From contig DAIOGK010000030.1 in NCBI GenBank assembly GCA_036745275.1, positions 1 through 40,237 on the forward strand: a stretch of DNA of 40,237 nucleotides. The letters run 5' to 3'. The notes beneath the pieces are model-generated. The model was given only the letters and a program-made list of their open reading frames with translations, was not told where the DNA came from and searched no databases. Both the position numbers and the translations under genes were made by a program. Of the stretch, positions 23,271 through 31,442 are shown in pieces (within the stretch, counting starts at the first letter, position 1; the number at the start of each line of letters is the position of its first letter). This DNA is from JAIUNP01 sp020161975. GTDB taxonomy: Bacteria > Pseudomonadota > Alphaproteobacteria > Rhizobiales > Beijerinckiaceae.

Positions 23271-24269
23271 ATGACCATGGCTATCGCGGGCGACACGACC
23301 GCCGGAACCAGACCAGTCGATAAGTCGGCTGCACTGGACAGTTTCAGGCGCAGCGATAGCCTGTTCCACTGGCTCACACGCCTCTCCGCCTTCACGGTGC
23401 TGGCGCTGCTGGGCGGCATCATCATCTCGCTCATCATCGGAGCTCTGCCGGCGATGAAAGCCTTCGGCTGGGATTTCCTGGCCACGCAGCGCTGGGCACC
23501 GCAGATCGAGCCGACCCCGGTGATGGGCGCGCTCGGCCCGATCTATGGTACGCTGCTCACCTCGTTCATCGCGCTGCTGATTGCCGTGCCGATGGGCCTC
23601 GGCATCGCGATCTTCCTCACTGAATTCTGCCCCATGAAGCTGCGGCGACCGATTGCCATCGCCATCGAGCTTTTGGCCGGCATTCCTTCGATCATCTATG
23701 GCATGTGGGGCTTCTTCGTGCTCGGCCCATTCCTTGCCGAGCGTCTGCAACCCTTCTTCATCAGCACCCTTGGCACCCTGCCCGTCATCGGCAGCTTTTT
23801 TGCGGGGCCGCCCTCGCAACTGAGCCTCTTCAATGCCTCGCTGGTGCTGGCGATCATGGTTCTGCCGTTCATCACGGCGGTCTCCCGCGATGTCTTTGCC
23901 ACCGTGCCGCCCGTGCTGAAGGAAGCGGCCTATGGCGTCGGCTGCACCACCTGGGAAGTCGTTCGCAATGTCGTGCTGCCCTACACCCGCGTCGGTGTCA
24001 TTGGTGGCATCATGCTGGCGCTGGGCCGGGCGCTTGGCGAGACGATGGCCGTCACCTTCATCATCGGCAATTCCTTCAAGATCACCGGCTCGGTGTTCGC
24101 ACCGGGAACCACGATTTCCGCCGCCATTGCCTCGGAATTTGCCGAAAGCAGCGATCTGCACCAATCGGGCCTGATCCTTCTGGGCCTGCTACTGTTCGTT
24201 CTTACCTTCTTCGTGCTCTCCGGCGCCAAGCTGATGCTGATGCGCATTGAAGCCCGGCAGGGCAAGTGA
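23271..24269 (+). CDS. pstC: Phosphate ABC transporter permease PstC
   Basis: This 332-residue inner-membrane permease of the Pst importer has about six membrane helices beginning near residue 35. It carries PMGLGIAIFLTEF, LLAGIPSIIYGMWGF and the ABC-coupling (EAA) loop near LKEAAYGVGCTTWEVVRNVVLP, followed by GRALGETMAVTFIIGN. ATGs at 23271 and 23277 are both possible; I use 23271. The protein pairs with PstA, whose gene follows after 7 bases. Confidence 0.95.
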   Translation: MTMAIAGDTTAGTRPVDKSAALDSFRRSDSLFHWLTRLSAFTVLALLGGIIISLIIGALPAMKAFGWDFLATQRWAPQIEPTPVMGALGPIYGTLLTSFIALLIAVPMGLGIAIFLTEFCPMKLRRPIAIAIELLAGIPSIIYGMWGFFVLGPFLAERLQPFFISTLGTLPVIGSFFAGPPSQLSLFNASLVLAIMVLPFITAVSRDVFATVPPVLKEAAYGVGCTTWEVVRNVVLPYTRVGVIGGIMLALGRALGETMAVTFIIGNSFKITGSVFAPGTTISAAIASEFAESSDLHQSGLILLGLLLFVLTFFVLSGAKLMLMRIEARQGK

Positions 24270-24276
24270 GACTGCC

Positions 24277-25122
24277 ATGAACGCGATCTACGCCAAGCGC
24301 CGCCGCACCGACCAGATCATCCGTGCCCTGTGCTGGGCCGCCTCCCTGCTCGGCCTTGCCTGGCTGGCGCTGATCCTCGGCAGCCTCCTGGTCAACGGCG
24401 TCCCGGCCCTCAGCCTGTCGTTGTTCACCGAAATGACGCCCCCGCCCGGCTCCAACACCGGCGGCCTCGCCAACGCCATTGTCGGCTCCTTGCTGATGAC
24501 GATCATCGGCGTTGCCATCGGGACCCCGCTCGGCCTGCTCGCCGGCACTTGGCTCGCCGAGTATGGGCGCCACGACCGCATTGCCGGCGTGATCCGCTTC
24601 GTCAACGACATCCTGCTCTCCGCGCCCTCGATCATCATCGGCCTCTTCGTCTACAGTTTCGTCGTGCTGCCGATGCGCGGGTTCTCGGGCATTGCCGGCG
24701 CGCTGGCCCTTGCCATCATCGTCATTCCGGTTGTGGTTCGGACCACCGAAAACATGCTGCTTCTGGTGCCGAATCAGTTGCGGGAAGCGGCCTCTGCTCT
24801 GGGAATGCCGCGCTCGTTCATGATCCGCCGGGTGGCCTTCCGTGCCGCGAAGGCGGGCATCATCACCGGCGTTCTGCTGGCCACCGCCCGTGTTGCCGGC
24901 GAAACCGCGCCGCTGCTGTTTACGGCGCTCTCAAACCAGTTCTGGAGCCTCGACATCACCAGCCCGATGGCAAACCTGCCGGTGACCATCAACAACTTCG
25001 TCCAAAGCCCTTACGCCTACTGGAAGCAGTTGGCCTGGGCCGGTGCGCTGATCATCACCGCGACCGTACTGACCCTCAATATCGCCGCCCGCCTGATCGG
25101 AGACGGAAGGAAAGGCCAATGA
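24277..25122 (+). CDS. pstA: Phosphate ABC transporter permease PstA
   Basis: This 281-residue inner-membrane permease has about six helices, shows TPLGLLAGTWLAEYG and LLSAPSIIIGLFVYSF, and has the coupling loop REAASALGMPRSFMIRRVAF. ARVAGETAPLLFTALSNQFW near residue 205 is typical of PstA. The ATG at 24277 follows the pstC stop by 7 bases, with no strong ribosome site, which suggests coupled translation. It overlaps pstB by ATGA. Confidence 0.95.
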   Translation: MNAIYAKRRRTDQIIRALCWAASLLGLAWLALILGSLLVNGVPALSLSLFTEMTPPPGSNTGGLANAIVGSLLMTIIGVAIGTPLGLLAGTWLAEYGRHDRIAGVIRFVNDILLSAPSIIIGLFVYSFVVLPMRGFSGIAGALALAIIVIPVVVRTTENMLLLVPNQLREAASALGMPRSFMIRRVAFRAAKAGIITGVLLATARVAGETAPLLFTALSNQFWSLDITSPMANLPVTINNFVQSPYAYWKQLAWAGALIITATVLTLNIAARLIGDGRKGQ

Positions 25123-25892
25123 CCGCCGCTGAAACCCCGCGCGACAAGATCAGCGTCCGCAACCTCGATTTCTTTTACGGCACCACCAAGGCCCTGAAGA
25201 ACATCAACATCGCTCTTCTGGAGCGGCAGGTGACTGCCTTCATCGGCCCTTCGGGCTGCGGGAAATCGACGCTGCTGCGCATCCTCAACCGCATGTACGA
25301 TCTTTATCCCGGCCAGCGCGCGGAAGGTCAGGTGCTGCTCGACGGCGAGGACATCCTGTCGCCGAAGCTCGACCTGAATCTGCTGCGCTCGCGCGTCGGC
25401 ATGGTGTTCCAGAAGCCGACCCCCTTCCCCATGTCGATTCAGGACAACATCGCCTTCGGCATCCGGCTTTACGAAAACCTGCCGAAAAGCGAAATGGATG
25501 GCCGCATCGAGGAAGCCCTGCGCGGCGCCGCTCTCTGGAACGAGGTGAAGGACAAGCTCAATGCGTCCGGTCAGTCCCTATCCGGTGGCCAGCAGCAGCG
25601 TCTCTGCATCGCCCGCACCGTCGCCCTGCGTCCGGACGTGATCCTGTTTGACGAGCCCTGCTCCGCGCTCGATCCGATCTCGACCTCCAAAATCGAGGAA
25701 CTGATCGACGAACTGCGCGAACGCTATACGATTGCCATCGTGACGCACAACATGCAGCAGGCCGCACGCGTTTCGCAGAAGACCGCCTTCATGTATCTCG
25801 GCGAACTGATCGAGTTCGACGACACCGACACGATCTTCACCGCTCCGCGCGAAAAGCGGACGCAAGATTACATCACCGGCCGCTTCGGCTGA
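25119..25892 (+). CDS. pstB: Phosphate ABC transporter ATP-binding protein
   Basis: This 257-residue ATPase powers the Pst importer. Walker A is GPSGCGKST (43-51), the Q-loop region is GMVFQKPTPFPMS, the ABC signature is LSGGQQQRL, and Walker B is ILFDEPCSALDP followed by the switch His in VTHNMQQAAR. The phrase KPTPFPMSI is characteristic of PstB. Its start overlaps the pstA stop by ATGA. phoU follows after 19 bases with its own ribosome site. Confidence 0.97.
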   Translation: MTAAETPRDKISVRNLDFFYGTTKALKNINIALLERQVTAFIGPSGCGKSTLLRILNRMYDLYPGQRAEGQVLLDGEDILSPKLDLNLLRSRVGMVFQKPTPFPMSIQDNIAFGIRLYENLPKSEMDGRIEEALRGAALWNEVKDKLNASGQSLSGGQQQRLCIARTVALRPDVILFDEPCSALDPISTSKIEELIDELRERYTIAIVTHNMQQAARVSQKTAFMYLGELIEFDDTDTIFTAPREKRTQDYITGRFG

Positions 25893-25911
25893 CAGACCTC
25901 AAGGAGCGGCC

Positions 25912-26628
25912 ATGCCCCATCACACCGTCAAGGCCTACGACAACGACCTTCAGGATCTCGCCCGCCGCATCGCGGAAATGGGCGGCGTCGCCGAAAGCAT
26001 GTTGGCGCGGGCGGTCCAGTCCCTCGTCAAGGGCGACACTGCCCTTGCCCAGCAAGTCATCGGCGACGATCACCAGCTTGACGTGATGGAGCGCGAGGTC
26101 AACGACAAGGCGATCCTGCTCATCGCCCGTCGCCAGCCCATGGCCGACGACCTGCGCTTCATTGTCTCCACCATGAAACTGGCAGCGGATATCGAGCGCA
26201 TCGGCGACCTCGCCAAGAACATCGGCAAGCGCGTGAAGGCGATCGGCCAGCCCTTCCTCAAGCAGACGCTGGTGACCGGCGTGCTGCACCTCGGCGAGAT
26301 CACACAGGATCGGCTGCGCCAGGTGCTCGACGCCTATGCACAGAAGGATCTCGAGGCGGCTCTGAACGTCTGGCGCCACGACGACGACATCGACGCCCTG
26401 CACAATGCCCTGTTCCGCGAACTCCTCACTTACATGATGGAGGACCCGCGCAACATCTCGTTCTGTACGCACCTGCTGTTCTGCGCCAAGAACATCGAGC
26501 GCGTTGGCGACCACTGCACCAACATCGCCGAAACCATGCACTACATGGCGACCGGGCGCGCGCTGATCGAGGATCGCCCGCGTGTCGGTGCGGTTCCGGA
26601 AACGCCGGCCGGCGACAGTGAGGACTGA
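25912..26628 (+). CDS. phoU: Phosphate-specific transport system accessory protein PhoU
   Basis: This 238-residue, all-helical protein is made of two PhoU repeats, each with a metal-binding ExxxD-type motif: IERIGDLAKNIGKR near residue 101 and IERVGDHCTNIAE near 195. PhoU couples PstSCAB to the PhoR kinase and represses the Pho regulon when phosphate is plentiful. AAGGAG lies 5 bases before the ATG. It is the last gene of the operon; hairpins follow, and phoB is not next to it. Confidence 0.96.
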   Translation: MPHHTVKAYDNDLQDLARRIAEMGGVAESMLARAVQSLVKGDTALAQQVIGDDHQLDVMEREVNDKAILLIARRQPMADDLRFIVSTMKLAADIERIGDLAKNIGKRVKAIGQPFLKQTLVTGVLHLGEITQDRLRQVLDAYAQKDLEAALNVWRHDDDIDALHNALFRELLTYMMEDPRNISFCTHLLFCAKNIERVGDHCTNIAETMHYMATGRALIEDRPRVGAVPETPAGDSED

Positions 26629-26644
26629 TTGCAGTTTATGCCTG

Positions 26645-26669
26645 TCCGGGGCGATACTTCCGCCCCGGA
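26645..26669 (+). terminator. Hairpin after phoU
   Basis: A 9-bp perfect stem (26645-26653 with 26661-26669, 7-base loop) begins 17 bases after the phoU stop. A T-run is lacking. It may block exonucleases or help the terminator just downstream. Confidence 0.5.
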
Positions 26670-26722
26670 ATTCATCTGCCGCAGCGCCTTACGGACCACC
26701 CCAAAATGGTCCGGAAACAACA

Positions 26723-26749
26723 AAAAGGCGGCCGCTCGGGCCGCCTTTT
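26723..26749. terminator. Bidirectional intrinsic terminator between phoU and rplQ
   Basis: An 11-bp perfect stem, AAAAGGCGGCC with GGCCGCCTTTT and loop GCTCG, ends in T-runs in both directions. It can stop transcripts from phoU (plus) and from rplQ (minus), which is expected for these convergent operons. Confidence 0.9.
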
Positions 26750-26772
26750 GCATGAGAATCTGAAGGTTGCGC

Positions 26773-27207
26773 TTACGCAGCAGCGCCTTCGGCATTGGCG
26801 GCGACCTCAGCGGCATGGCGCTCAAGGTCAGCCTTGCCCTTAGCGTCGACGTCGCGATCAACGAACTCGATAACGGCGAGCGGGGCATTGTCGCCATAGC
26901 GGAAGCCGGCTTTCAGGATGCGCAGGTATCCGCCGTTGCGGGCCTTGTAGCGCGTTCCGAGCACGTCGAAGAGCTTCTTGACAACCTCTTCGCTGCGGAT
27001 CTGCGCAATCGCCTGGCGGCGAGCGTGCAGGTCGCCACGCTTGCCGAGCGTCACCAGCTTCTCGACGACCGGACGCAGGTCCTTCGCCTTCGGCAGGGTG
27101 GTGACGATCTGCTCATGCGTGATCAGCGCCTGGGCCAGATTGGCGAACATCGCCTTGCGATGCGAAGCCGTACGATTGAAGCGGCGACCGCGATTTCCGT
27201 GACGCAT
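26773..27207 (-). CDS. rplQ: Ribosomal protein L17
   Basis: L17, 144 residues, of the large subunit. It begins MRHGNRGRRFNRTASHRKAM, the invariant family start, and carries GGYLRILKAGFRYGDNAPLA near residue 92. An alanine- and glutamate-rich tail of about 15 residues extends past the E. coli length. It is the last gene of the ribosomal cluster, 104 bases after rpoA and followed by the bidirectional terminator. Confidence 0.97.
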   Translation of the reverse strand: MRHGNRGRRFNRTASHRKAMFANLAQALITHEQIVTTLPKAKDLRPVVEKLVTLGKRGDLHARRQAIAQIRSEEVVKKLFDVLGTRYKARNGGYLRILKAGFRYGDNAPLAVIEFVDRDVDAKGKADLERHAAEVAANAEGAAA

Positions 27208-27311
27208 TGGATTTCTCCATCCTTATCCGGGCCGCCGTGTCAAGGAACGGCCGGGTTGTTAGGGCGCTTGGCGTGTCGCGACCAGATGCCTGCCCGCAAC
27301 CGCCGCCTGCC

Positions 27312-28328
27312 TCAGTAATGTTCCTCGAAGCGCTTGGCCAACTCGTCGATGTTCTCTGGCGGCCAGCCCGAGACTTCCATGCCAAGGTGCAGACCCATCT
27401 GGGCCAGCACTTCCTTGATTTCGTTCAGCGACTTGCGACCGAAGTTCGGCGTGCGCAGCATCTCGCCTTCGGTCTTCTGGATCAGATCGCCGATGTAGAC
27501 GATGTTGTCGTTCTTGAGGCAGTTGGCCGAACGGACCGAAAGCTCCAGTTCGTCCACCTTCTTGAGCAGCGCCGGGTTGAAAGCCAGCTCCGGAATGGCG
27601 GCAGGCGCCTCTTCCTTCTTCGGCTCCTCGAAGTTGAGGAACACTTCAAGCTGATCCTGCAGGATGCGGGCAGCGAAAGCCAGCGCATCTTCCGGGCTGA
27701 TCGAACCATCGGTCTCGATGGTCATTGTCAGCTTGTCCTTGTCGAGGTCCTGCCCCTGGCGGGTGTTCTCGACGCGATAGGACACCTTCTTGACCGGCGA
27801 GAACAGGCTGTCGACCGGAATGAGGCCAATCGGCGCATCCTCGGGGCGGTTACGGTCGGCAGGTGTATAGCCCTTGCCGGTCGCGACCGTCAGTTCCATA
27901 CGGATCTCGGCGCCATCGTCGAGCGTGCAGAGCACGAGTTCGGGATTGAGAATCTGCGCGTCGCCAACGACTTGGATATCACCCGCAGTGACAACACCCG
28001 GACCATGCTTGCGCACCGTGAGGCGCTTGGGCTGGTCGGCCTGCATCTTGATCGCCACGTCCTTGATGTTCAGGACGATATCGATCACGTCTTCGCGGAC
28101 GCCCGGAATGGACGAGAACTCATGCAGCACGCCGTCAATCTGGATAGCGGTGACGGCCGCACCCTGAAGCGAGGAGAGGAGAACGCGGCGCAGCGAATTG
28201 CCGAGCGTCATGCCGAAGCCACGCTCCAGCGGTTCGGCGACGATGGTTGCGAAACGGCGGGCATCGGCGCCCGGCGTCACGTCCAGCTTCGACGGCTTGA
28301 TCAGTTCCTGCCAGTTCTTCTGGATCAC
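27312..28328 (-). CDS. rpoA: RNA polymerase alpha subunit (GTG start)
   Basis: This 338-residue alpha subunit starts RNA polymerase assembly and contacts activators and UP elements. The N-terminal dimerisation domain includes ERGFGMTLGNSLRRVLLSSLQG. The C-terminal domain (about 265-330) holds LELSVRSANCLKNDNI and GRKSLNEIKEVLAQMGLHLG. I start at the GTG at 28328 (MIQKNWQELIKP in family style), because AAAAGGA lies 9 bases upstream. A TTG at 28337 would touch that ribosome site and is rejected. It is in the alpha part of the cluster with rpsM, rpsK and rplQ. Confidence 0.95.
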   Translation of the reverse strand: MIQKNWQELIKPSKLDVTPGADARRFATIVAEPLERGFGMTLGNSLRRVLLSSLQGAAVTAIQIDGVLHEFSSIPGVREDVIDIVLNIKDVAIKMQADQPKRLTVRKHGPGVVTAGDIQVVGDAQILNPELVLCTLDDGAEIRMELTVATGKGYTPADRNRPEDAPIGLIPVDSLFSPVKKVSYRVENTRQGQDLDKDKLTMTIETDGSISPEDALAFAARILQDQLEVFLNFEEPKKEEAPAAIPELAFNPALLKKVDELELSVRSANCLKNDNIVYIGDLIQKTEGEMLRTPNFGRKSLNEIKEVLAQMGLHLGMEVSGWPPENIDELAKRFEEHY

Positions 28329-28362
28329 GACAGTCAATCCTTTTGGTCTCGTCACAAAAACG

Positions 28363-28385
28363 GGCGCGCCCGGAAAAGGCGCGCC
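28363..28385 (-). promoter_or_regulatory. Hairpin between rpsK and rpoA
   Basis: GGCGCGCC occurs twice (28363-28370 and 28378-28385) with 7 bases between. Being self-complementary, the copies form an 8-bp GC stem ahead of the rpoA ribosome site. Confidence 0.55.
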
Positions 28386-28405
28386 TCAGCGAGAATAGTC
28401 AGCAA

Positions 28406-28795
28406 TCAGACGCGGCGACGCTTGCGCGGACGGCAGCCGTTGTGCGCGATCGGCGTCACGTCACGGATCGAGGTCACGGTGAAGCCAGCGGCCTGAAGCG
28501 CGCGCAGGGCCGACTCACGCCCCGAACCCGGGCCGGTCACTTCAACCTCAAGCGTGCGCATACCATGCTCGGCTGCCTTGCGGGCCGCATCCTCGGCAGC
28601 AACCTGCGCGGCATAGGGGGTCGACTTCTTCGATCCCTTGAAGCCGAGCGCGCCGGCGGACGACCACGAAATGGCGTTGCCCTGGGCGTCGGTGATCGTG
28701 ATCATCGTGTTATTGAACGACGCATTCACGTGGGCGACGCCAGACGCGATGTTCTTGCGTTCACGGCGCCGAACGCGGGTTGCTTCCTTGGCCAT
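28406..28795 (-). CDS. rpsK: Ribosomal protein S11
   Basis: S11, 129 residues, in the platform of the small subunit next to the mRNA exit region. Motifs are HVNASFNNTMITITD near residue 22, GSKKSTPYAAQVAAEDAA near 54 and the C-terminal TPIAHNGCRPRKRRRV. It follows rpsM after a 57-base gap that contains a hairpin. Confidence 0.98.
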   Translation of the reverse strand: MAKEATRVRRRERKNIASGVAHVNASFNNTMITITDAQGNAISWSSAGALGFKGSKKSTPYAAQVAAEDAARKAAEHGMRTLEVEVTGPGSGRESALRALQAAGFTVTSIRDVTPIAHNGCRPRKRRRV

Positions 28796-28826
28796 GCCAG
28801 AAACCTTCTTTCCAAGAGGTGATCAA

Positions 28827-28844
28827 CCGCCGGAACCCCGGCGG
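28827..28844 (-). promoter_or_regulatory. Hairpin between rpsM and rpsK
   Basis: A 7-bp perfect stem, CCGCCGG with CCGGCGG and a 4-base loop, lies in the 57-base gap. Confidence 0.5.
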
Positions 28845-28852
28845 CGAAACAA

Positions 28853-29221
28853 TTACTTCTTCTTGCCGGCGATTGCCTTCGGCTTACCCTTGCGGGTGCG
28901 GGCATTCGTGTGCGTGCGCTGACCGCGCACCGGCAGGCCGCGACGATGACGCAGACCGCGATAGCAGCCCAGGTCCATCAGACGCTTGATGTTCATGGCG
29001 GTGTCACGACGCAGATCACCCTCGACCGTGTAATCGCGGTCAATCGTCTCGCGGATCTGGAGCACTTCCGCATCCGAGAGCTGGTTGACGCGCTTGTCGT
29101 GCGGAATGCCGACCTTGTCGCAGATCTCGACCGCGTTGACCGGGCCGATGCCATGAATGTAGCGGAGCGCGATCACAACGCGCTTCTGGGTCGGAATATT
29201 GACGCCGGCGATACGAGCCAA
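28853..29221 (-). CDS. rpsM: Ribosomal protein S13 (TTG start)
   Basis: S13, 122 residues, in the head of the small subunit, contacting the P-site tRNA and bridging to L5. It reads ARIAGVNIPTQKRV at the start, then GIGPVNAVEICDKVGI, and ends with RGLPVRGQRTHTNARTRKG and a lysine-rich tail. The start codon is TTG (29221), preceded by GAGGAG with 7 bases between; there is no in-frame ATG that would fit. It is the first gene of the alpha part and lies behind a structured leader with its own promoter. Confidence 0.96.
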   Translation of the reverse strand: MARIAGVNIPTQKRVVIALRYIHGIGPVNAVEICDKVGIPHDKRVNQLSDAEVLQIRETIDRDYTVEGDLRRDTAMNIKRLMDLGCYRGLRHRRGLPVRGQRTHTNARTRKGKPKAIAGKKK

Positions 29222-29276
29222 GACGCTTCTCCTCAGGCGATGTCATGCGGCGACCAGCGCCGCCTGGAACCGGCCG

Positions 29277-29294
29277 GAACCCCTGCGGGGGTTC
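29277..29294 (-). promoter_or_regulatory. rpsM leader hairpin 3
   Basis: A 7-bp stem, GAACCCC with GGGGTTC and a 4-base loop, lies 56 bases before the rpsM start codon. Confidence 0.5.
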
Positions 29295-29332
29295 AAGCCA
29301 ATGTGAAAATCCCGTCCGTGCGAACCGGGGTC

Positions 29333-29350
29333 GCGAGGGTCTCCCCTCGC
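29333..29350 (-). promoter_or_regulatory. rpsM leader hairpin 2
   Basis: A 7-bp perfect stem, GCGAGGG with CCCTCGC and loop TCTC on the plus strand, in the middle of the leader. Confidence 0.5.
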
Positions 29351-29371
29351 CTCTCCGGCAAAAGCGATGCA

Positions 29372-29387
29372 GCGCGAAAAATCGCGC
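29372..29387 (-). promoter_or_regulatory. rpsM leader hairpin 1
   Basis: A 6-bp stem with a 4-base loop, read on the minus strand as GCGCGA-TTTT-TCGCGC, about 20 bases after the expected transcription start. Confidence 0.45.
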
Positions 29388-29415
29388 GCCCGCTCCACCT
29401 TCGGGTAACTTGGAG

Positions 29416-29444
29416 CCGATAGCGGTGCCAAAGCCTCGCGTCAA
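29416..29444 (-). promoter_or_regulatory. Promoter of the alpha operon (rpsM-rpsK-rpoA-rplQ)
   Basis: On the minus strand TTGACG (29439-29444) is followed after exactly 17 bases by TATCGG (29416-29421). This is close to the alphaproteobacterial housekeeping consensus. Transcription would begin near 29408, giving a leader of about 190 bases before rpsM. The adk stop is only 18 bases upstream of the -35. Confidence 0.65.
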
Positions 29445-29461
29445 CCCCAAAAGCCGAATTT

Positions 29462-30046
29462 TCAGTAGGTCGAGAGGATTTGCATCAGCGAGGCTGTCAC
29501 CCCGTCGATGCTCTGCATCCCGTCCAACGTCCTGAGCATACCCTTCGCCTTGTAGTAAGGCGTCACCGCCGCAGTGTCGCGGTGGTAGGCGGCAAGCCGG
29601 GTCTTGAAAACTTCCGGATCATCGTCCTTGCGGACCGGCTGCCCGGCGGCTTTGGCTTCTTCGGCGCGGCGGACGATTCGGTCAACAAGTTTCGTCTCGT
29701 CCACCACAAGTTCAACGCAGCCCGACAGCTTCACGCCCTTGCGGGCGAGCATCGCGTCCAGCGCCTCGGCCTGCGCGACGGTGCGCGGAAAGCCATCGAG
29801 GATAAACCCCTTCTTCGCATCCGGTTCGCCGATCCGATCCTCGACGATCCCGACGACGATCTCGTCCGAGACAAGCCCGCCCGATTCCATCACAGTCTTG
29901 GCCTTGAGGCCGACCGGAGTGCCGGCCGCTACGGCGGCGCGCAGCATATCTCCGGTAGAGAGTTGCGGAATTCCATACTTCTCGACAATTCGCTGTGCCT
30001 GGGTGCCCTTGCCCGCGCCCGGCGGTCCCAGCAGAATCAACCTCAT
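29462..30046 (-). CDS. adk: Adenylate kinase, short-LID form
   Basis: Adenylate kinase (AMP + ATP to 2 ADP), 194 residues. The P-loop is GPPGAGKGTQ (8-17), the AMP site is LSTGDMLRAAV near 30, followed by GFILDGFPRT near 80. The LID is short: RRAEEAKAAGQPVRKDDD joins directly to KTRLAAYHRDT, with no four-cysteine zinc site. This explains the length below the roughly 215 residues of E. coli. Its start overlaps the secY stop by ATGA, a common alphaproteobacterial arrangement. Confidence 0.97.
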   Translation of the reverse strand: MRLILLGPPGAGKGTQAQRIVEKYGIPQLSTGDMLRAAVAAGTPVGLKAKTVMESGGLVSDEIVVGIVEDRIGEPDAKKGFILDGFPRTVAQAEALDAMLARKGVKLSGCVELVVDETKLVDRIVRRAEEAKAAGQPVRKDDDPEVFKTRLAAYHRDTAAVTPYYKAKGMLRTLDGMQSIDGVTASLMQILSTY

Positions 30047-31374
30047 CGACGTTTCCCCTTCAGCTTGTTCCGCTTGATCAGACCCTCGTACTGCTGGGCA
30101 TAGAGATAGCCCTGCACCTGTGACACGGTATCCATTGTCACGGAAACGACGATCAGGATCGAAGTGCCGCCAAAGTAGAACGGCAGACCCGTCTGCGAAA
30201 CTAGCAGTTCGGGTAAGAGGCAGATGACGGTGAGATAGATCGCACCGATCACCGTGATACGCGACAGCACATGGTCGATAAACTGTGCAGTCTTCTCGCC
30301 CGGCCGGATGCCCGGAATGAAGCCGCCATGTTTCTTGAGATTGTCCGCCGTCTCCACCGGATTGAAGACAATCGCAGTGTAGAAGAAGGCGAAGAAGATG
30401 ATCAGCAGCGCGTAGAGCAGCATGAACAACGGACGACCGTGGCCGAGATAGGCGTTCAGCGACTGGAGCCACTCCGGCCCACCCTGCGCAGCAAAGCCCG
30501 TCACCGTCGCAGGCAACAGCAGCAGCGACGAGGCGAAGATCGGCGGAATGACGCCCGCAGTGTTGAGCTTGAGCGGCAGGAACGAGGTCTGCCCCTCATA
30601 GACGCGATTGCCGACCTGCCGCTTCGGATAGTTGATCAGGAGTCGACGCTGCGCACGCTCCATGAAGACGATCAGCGCGATACAGGCGATGCCGAGCACA
30701 AGAACCATGAGGATAAGGCCGGCGGAAATCGCGCCCTGCCGGCTCAATTCCAGCGTACCGGCAAGCGCCGAGGGCAGTTCCGCAACGATACCGGCGAAAA
30801 TGATCAGCGACGTGCCATTGCCGATGCCGCGGGCGGTGATCTGCTCACCCAGCCACATCATGAACAGCGTGCCGCCCGTCAGCGTCAGAACCGTGGTGAT
30901 GCGGAAGAACATCCCCGGATCGCGCACGGCATTGCCGGATGATTCAAGACCCACGGCAATGCCATAAGCCTGGAACAGCGCCAAAACCACGGTCAGATAC
31001 CGGGTGTACTGGTTGATCTGGCGACGACCGGTCTCCCCCTCTTTCTTGAGGGCTTCGAGTTGTGGGCTCACCGTCGTCAGAAGCTGGATGATGATCGATG
31101 CCGAGATATACGGCATGATGTTCAGCGCGAAGATCGCCAGACGACCGACCGCACCGCCCGAGAACATGTTGAAGAGCCCGAGCACGCCGTTCTGCTGAGA
31201 TTTGAAGATCTCGGCGACCGCCTCGGGATTGATGCCCGGCAGCGGGATGTACGTTCCGAGACGGAACACCAGCAGCGCGCCGAGCGTAAACCAGATGCGC
31301 TTTTTCAGCTCATCCGATTTGGCGAGTGCGCCGAAGTTGAGGTCGCGTGCGAGTCGTTCTGCTGCCGAAGCCAT
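30043..31374 (-). CDS. secY: Protein translocase subunit SecY
   Basis: The 443-residue channel subunit of the SecYEG translocon, with ten membrane helices. It shows RIWFTLGALLVFRLGTYIPLPGIN in helix 1, FALNIMPYISASIIIQLLT in helix 2 and the cytoplasmic loop with LLINYPKRQVGN. FYTAIVFNPVETADNLKKHGGFIPGIRPG, then GGTSILIVVSVTMDTVSQ, lie near the end. The gap to rplO is 109 bases and contains a 12-bp hairpin, so secY may be expressed below the level of the ribosomal genes. Confidence 0.98.
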   Translation of the reverse strand: MASAAERLARDLNFGALAKSDELKKRIWFTLGALLVFRLGTYIPLPGINPEAVAEIFKSQQNGVLGLFNMFSGGAVGRLAIFALNIMPYISASIIIQLLTTVSPQLEALKKEGETGRRQINQYTRYLTVVLALFQAYGIAVGLESSGNAVRDPGMFFRITTVLTLTGGTLFMMWLGEQITARGIGNGTSLIIFAGIVAELPSALAGTLELSRQGAISAGLILMVLVLGIACIALIVFMERAQRRLLINYPKRQVGNRVYEGQTSFLPLKLNTAGVIPPIFASSLLLLPATVTGFAAQGGPEWLQSLNAYLGHGRPLFMLLYALLIIFFAFFYTAIVFNPVETADNLKKHGGFIPGIRPGEKTAQFIDHVLSRITVIGAIYLTVICLLPELLVSQTGLPFYFGGTSILIVVSVTMDTVSQVQGYLYAQQYEGLIKRNKLKGKRR

Positions 31375-31442
31375 GATCGTTCCGGGACAAATAAGGTCCG
31401 GACGACGACGCCCGGAGCACGATGGGGTACGCCATCAAGTGG

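Noticed and set aside
23139..24164. 341-codon minus-strand frame over pstC
   Set aside because: It is antisense to an unmistakable permease; composition is typical of shadow frames.
27207..28496. 429-codon plus-strand frame over rpoA
   Set aside because: It is antisense to rpoA and rpsK, with no motif and no ribosome site.
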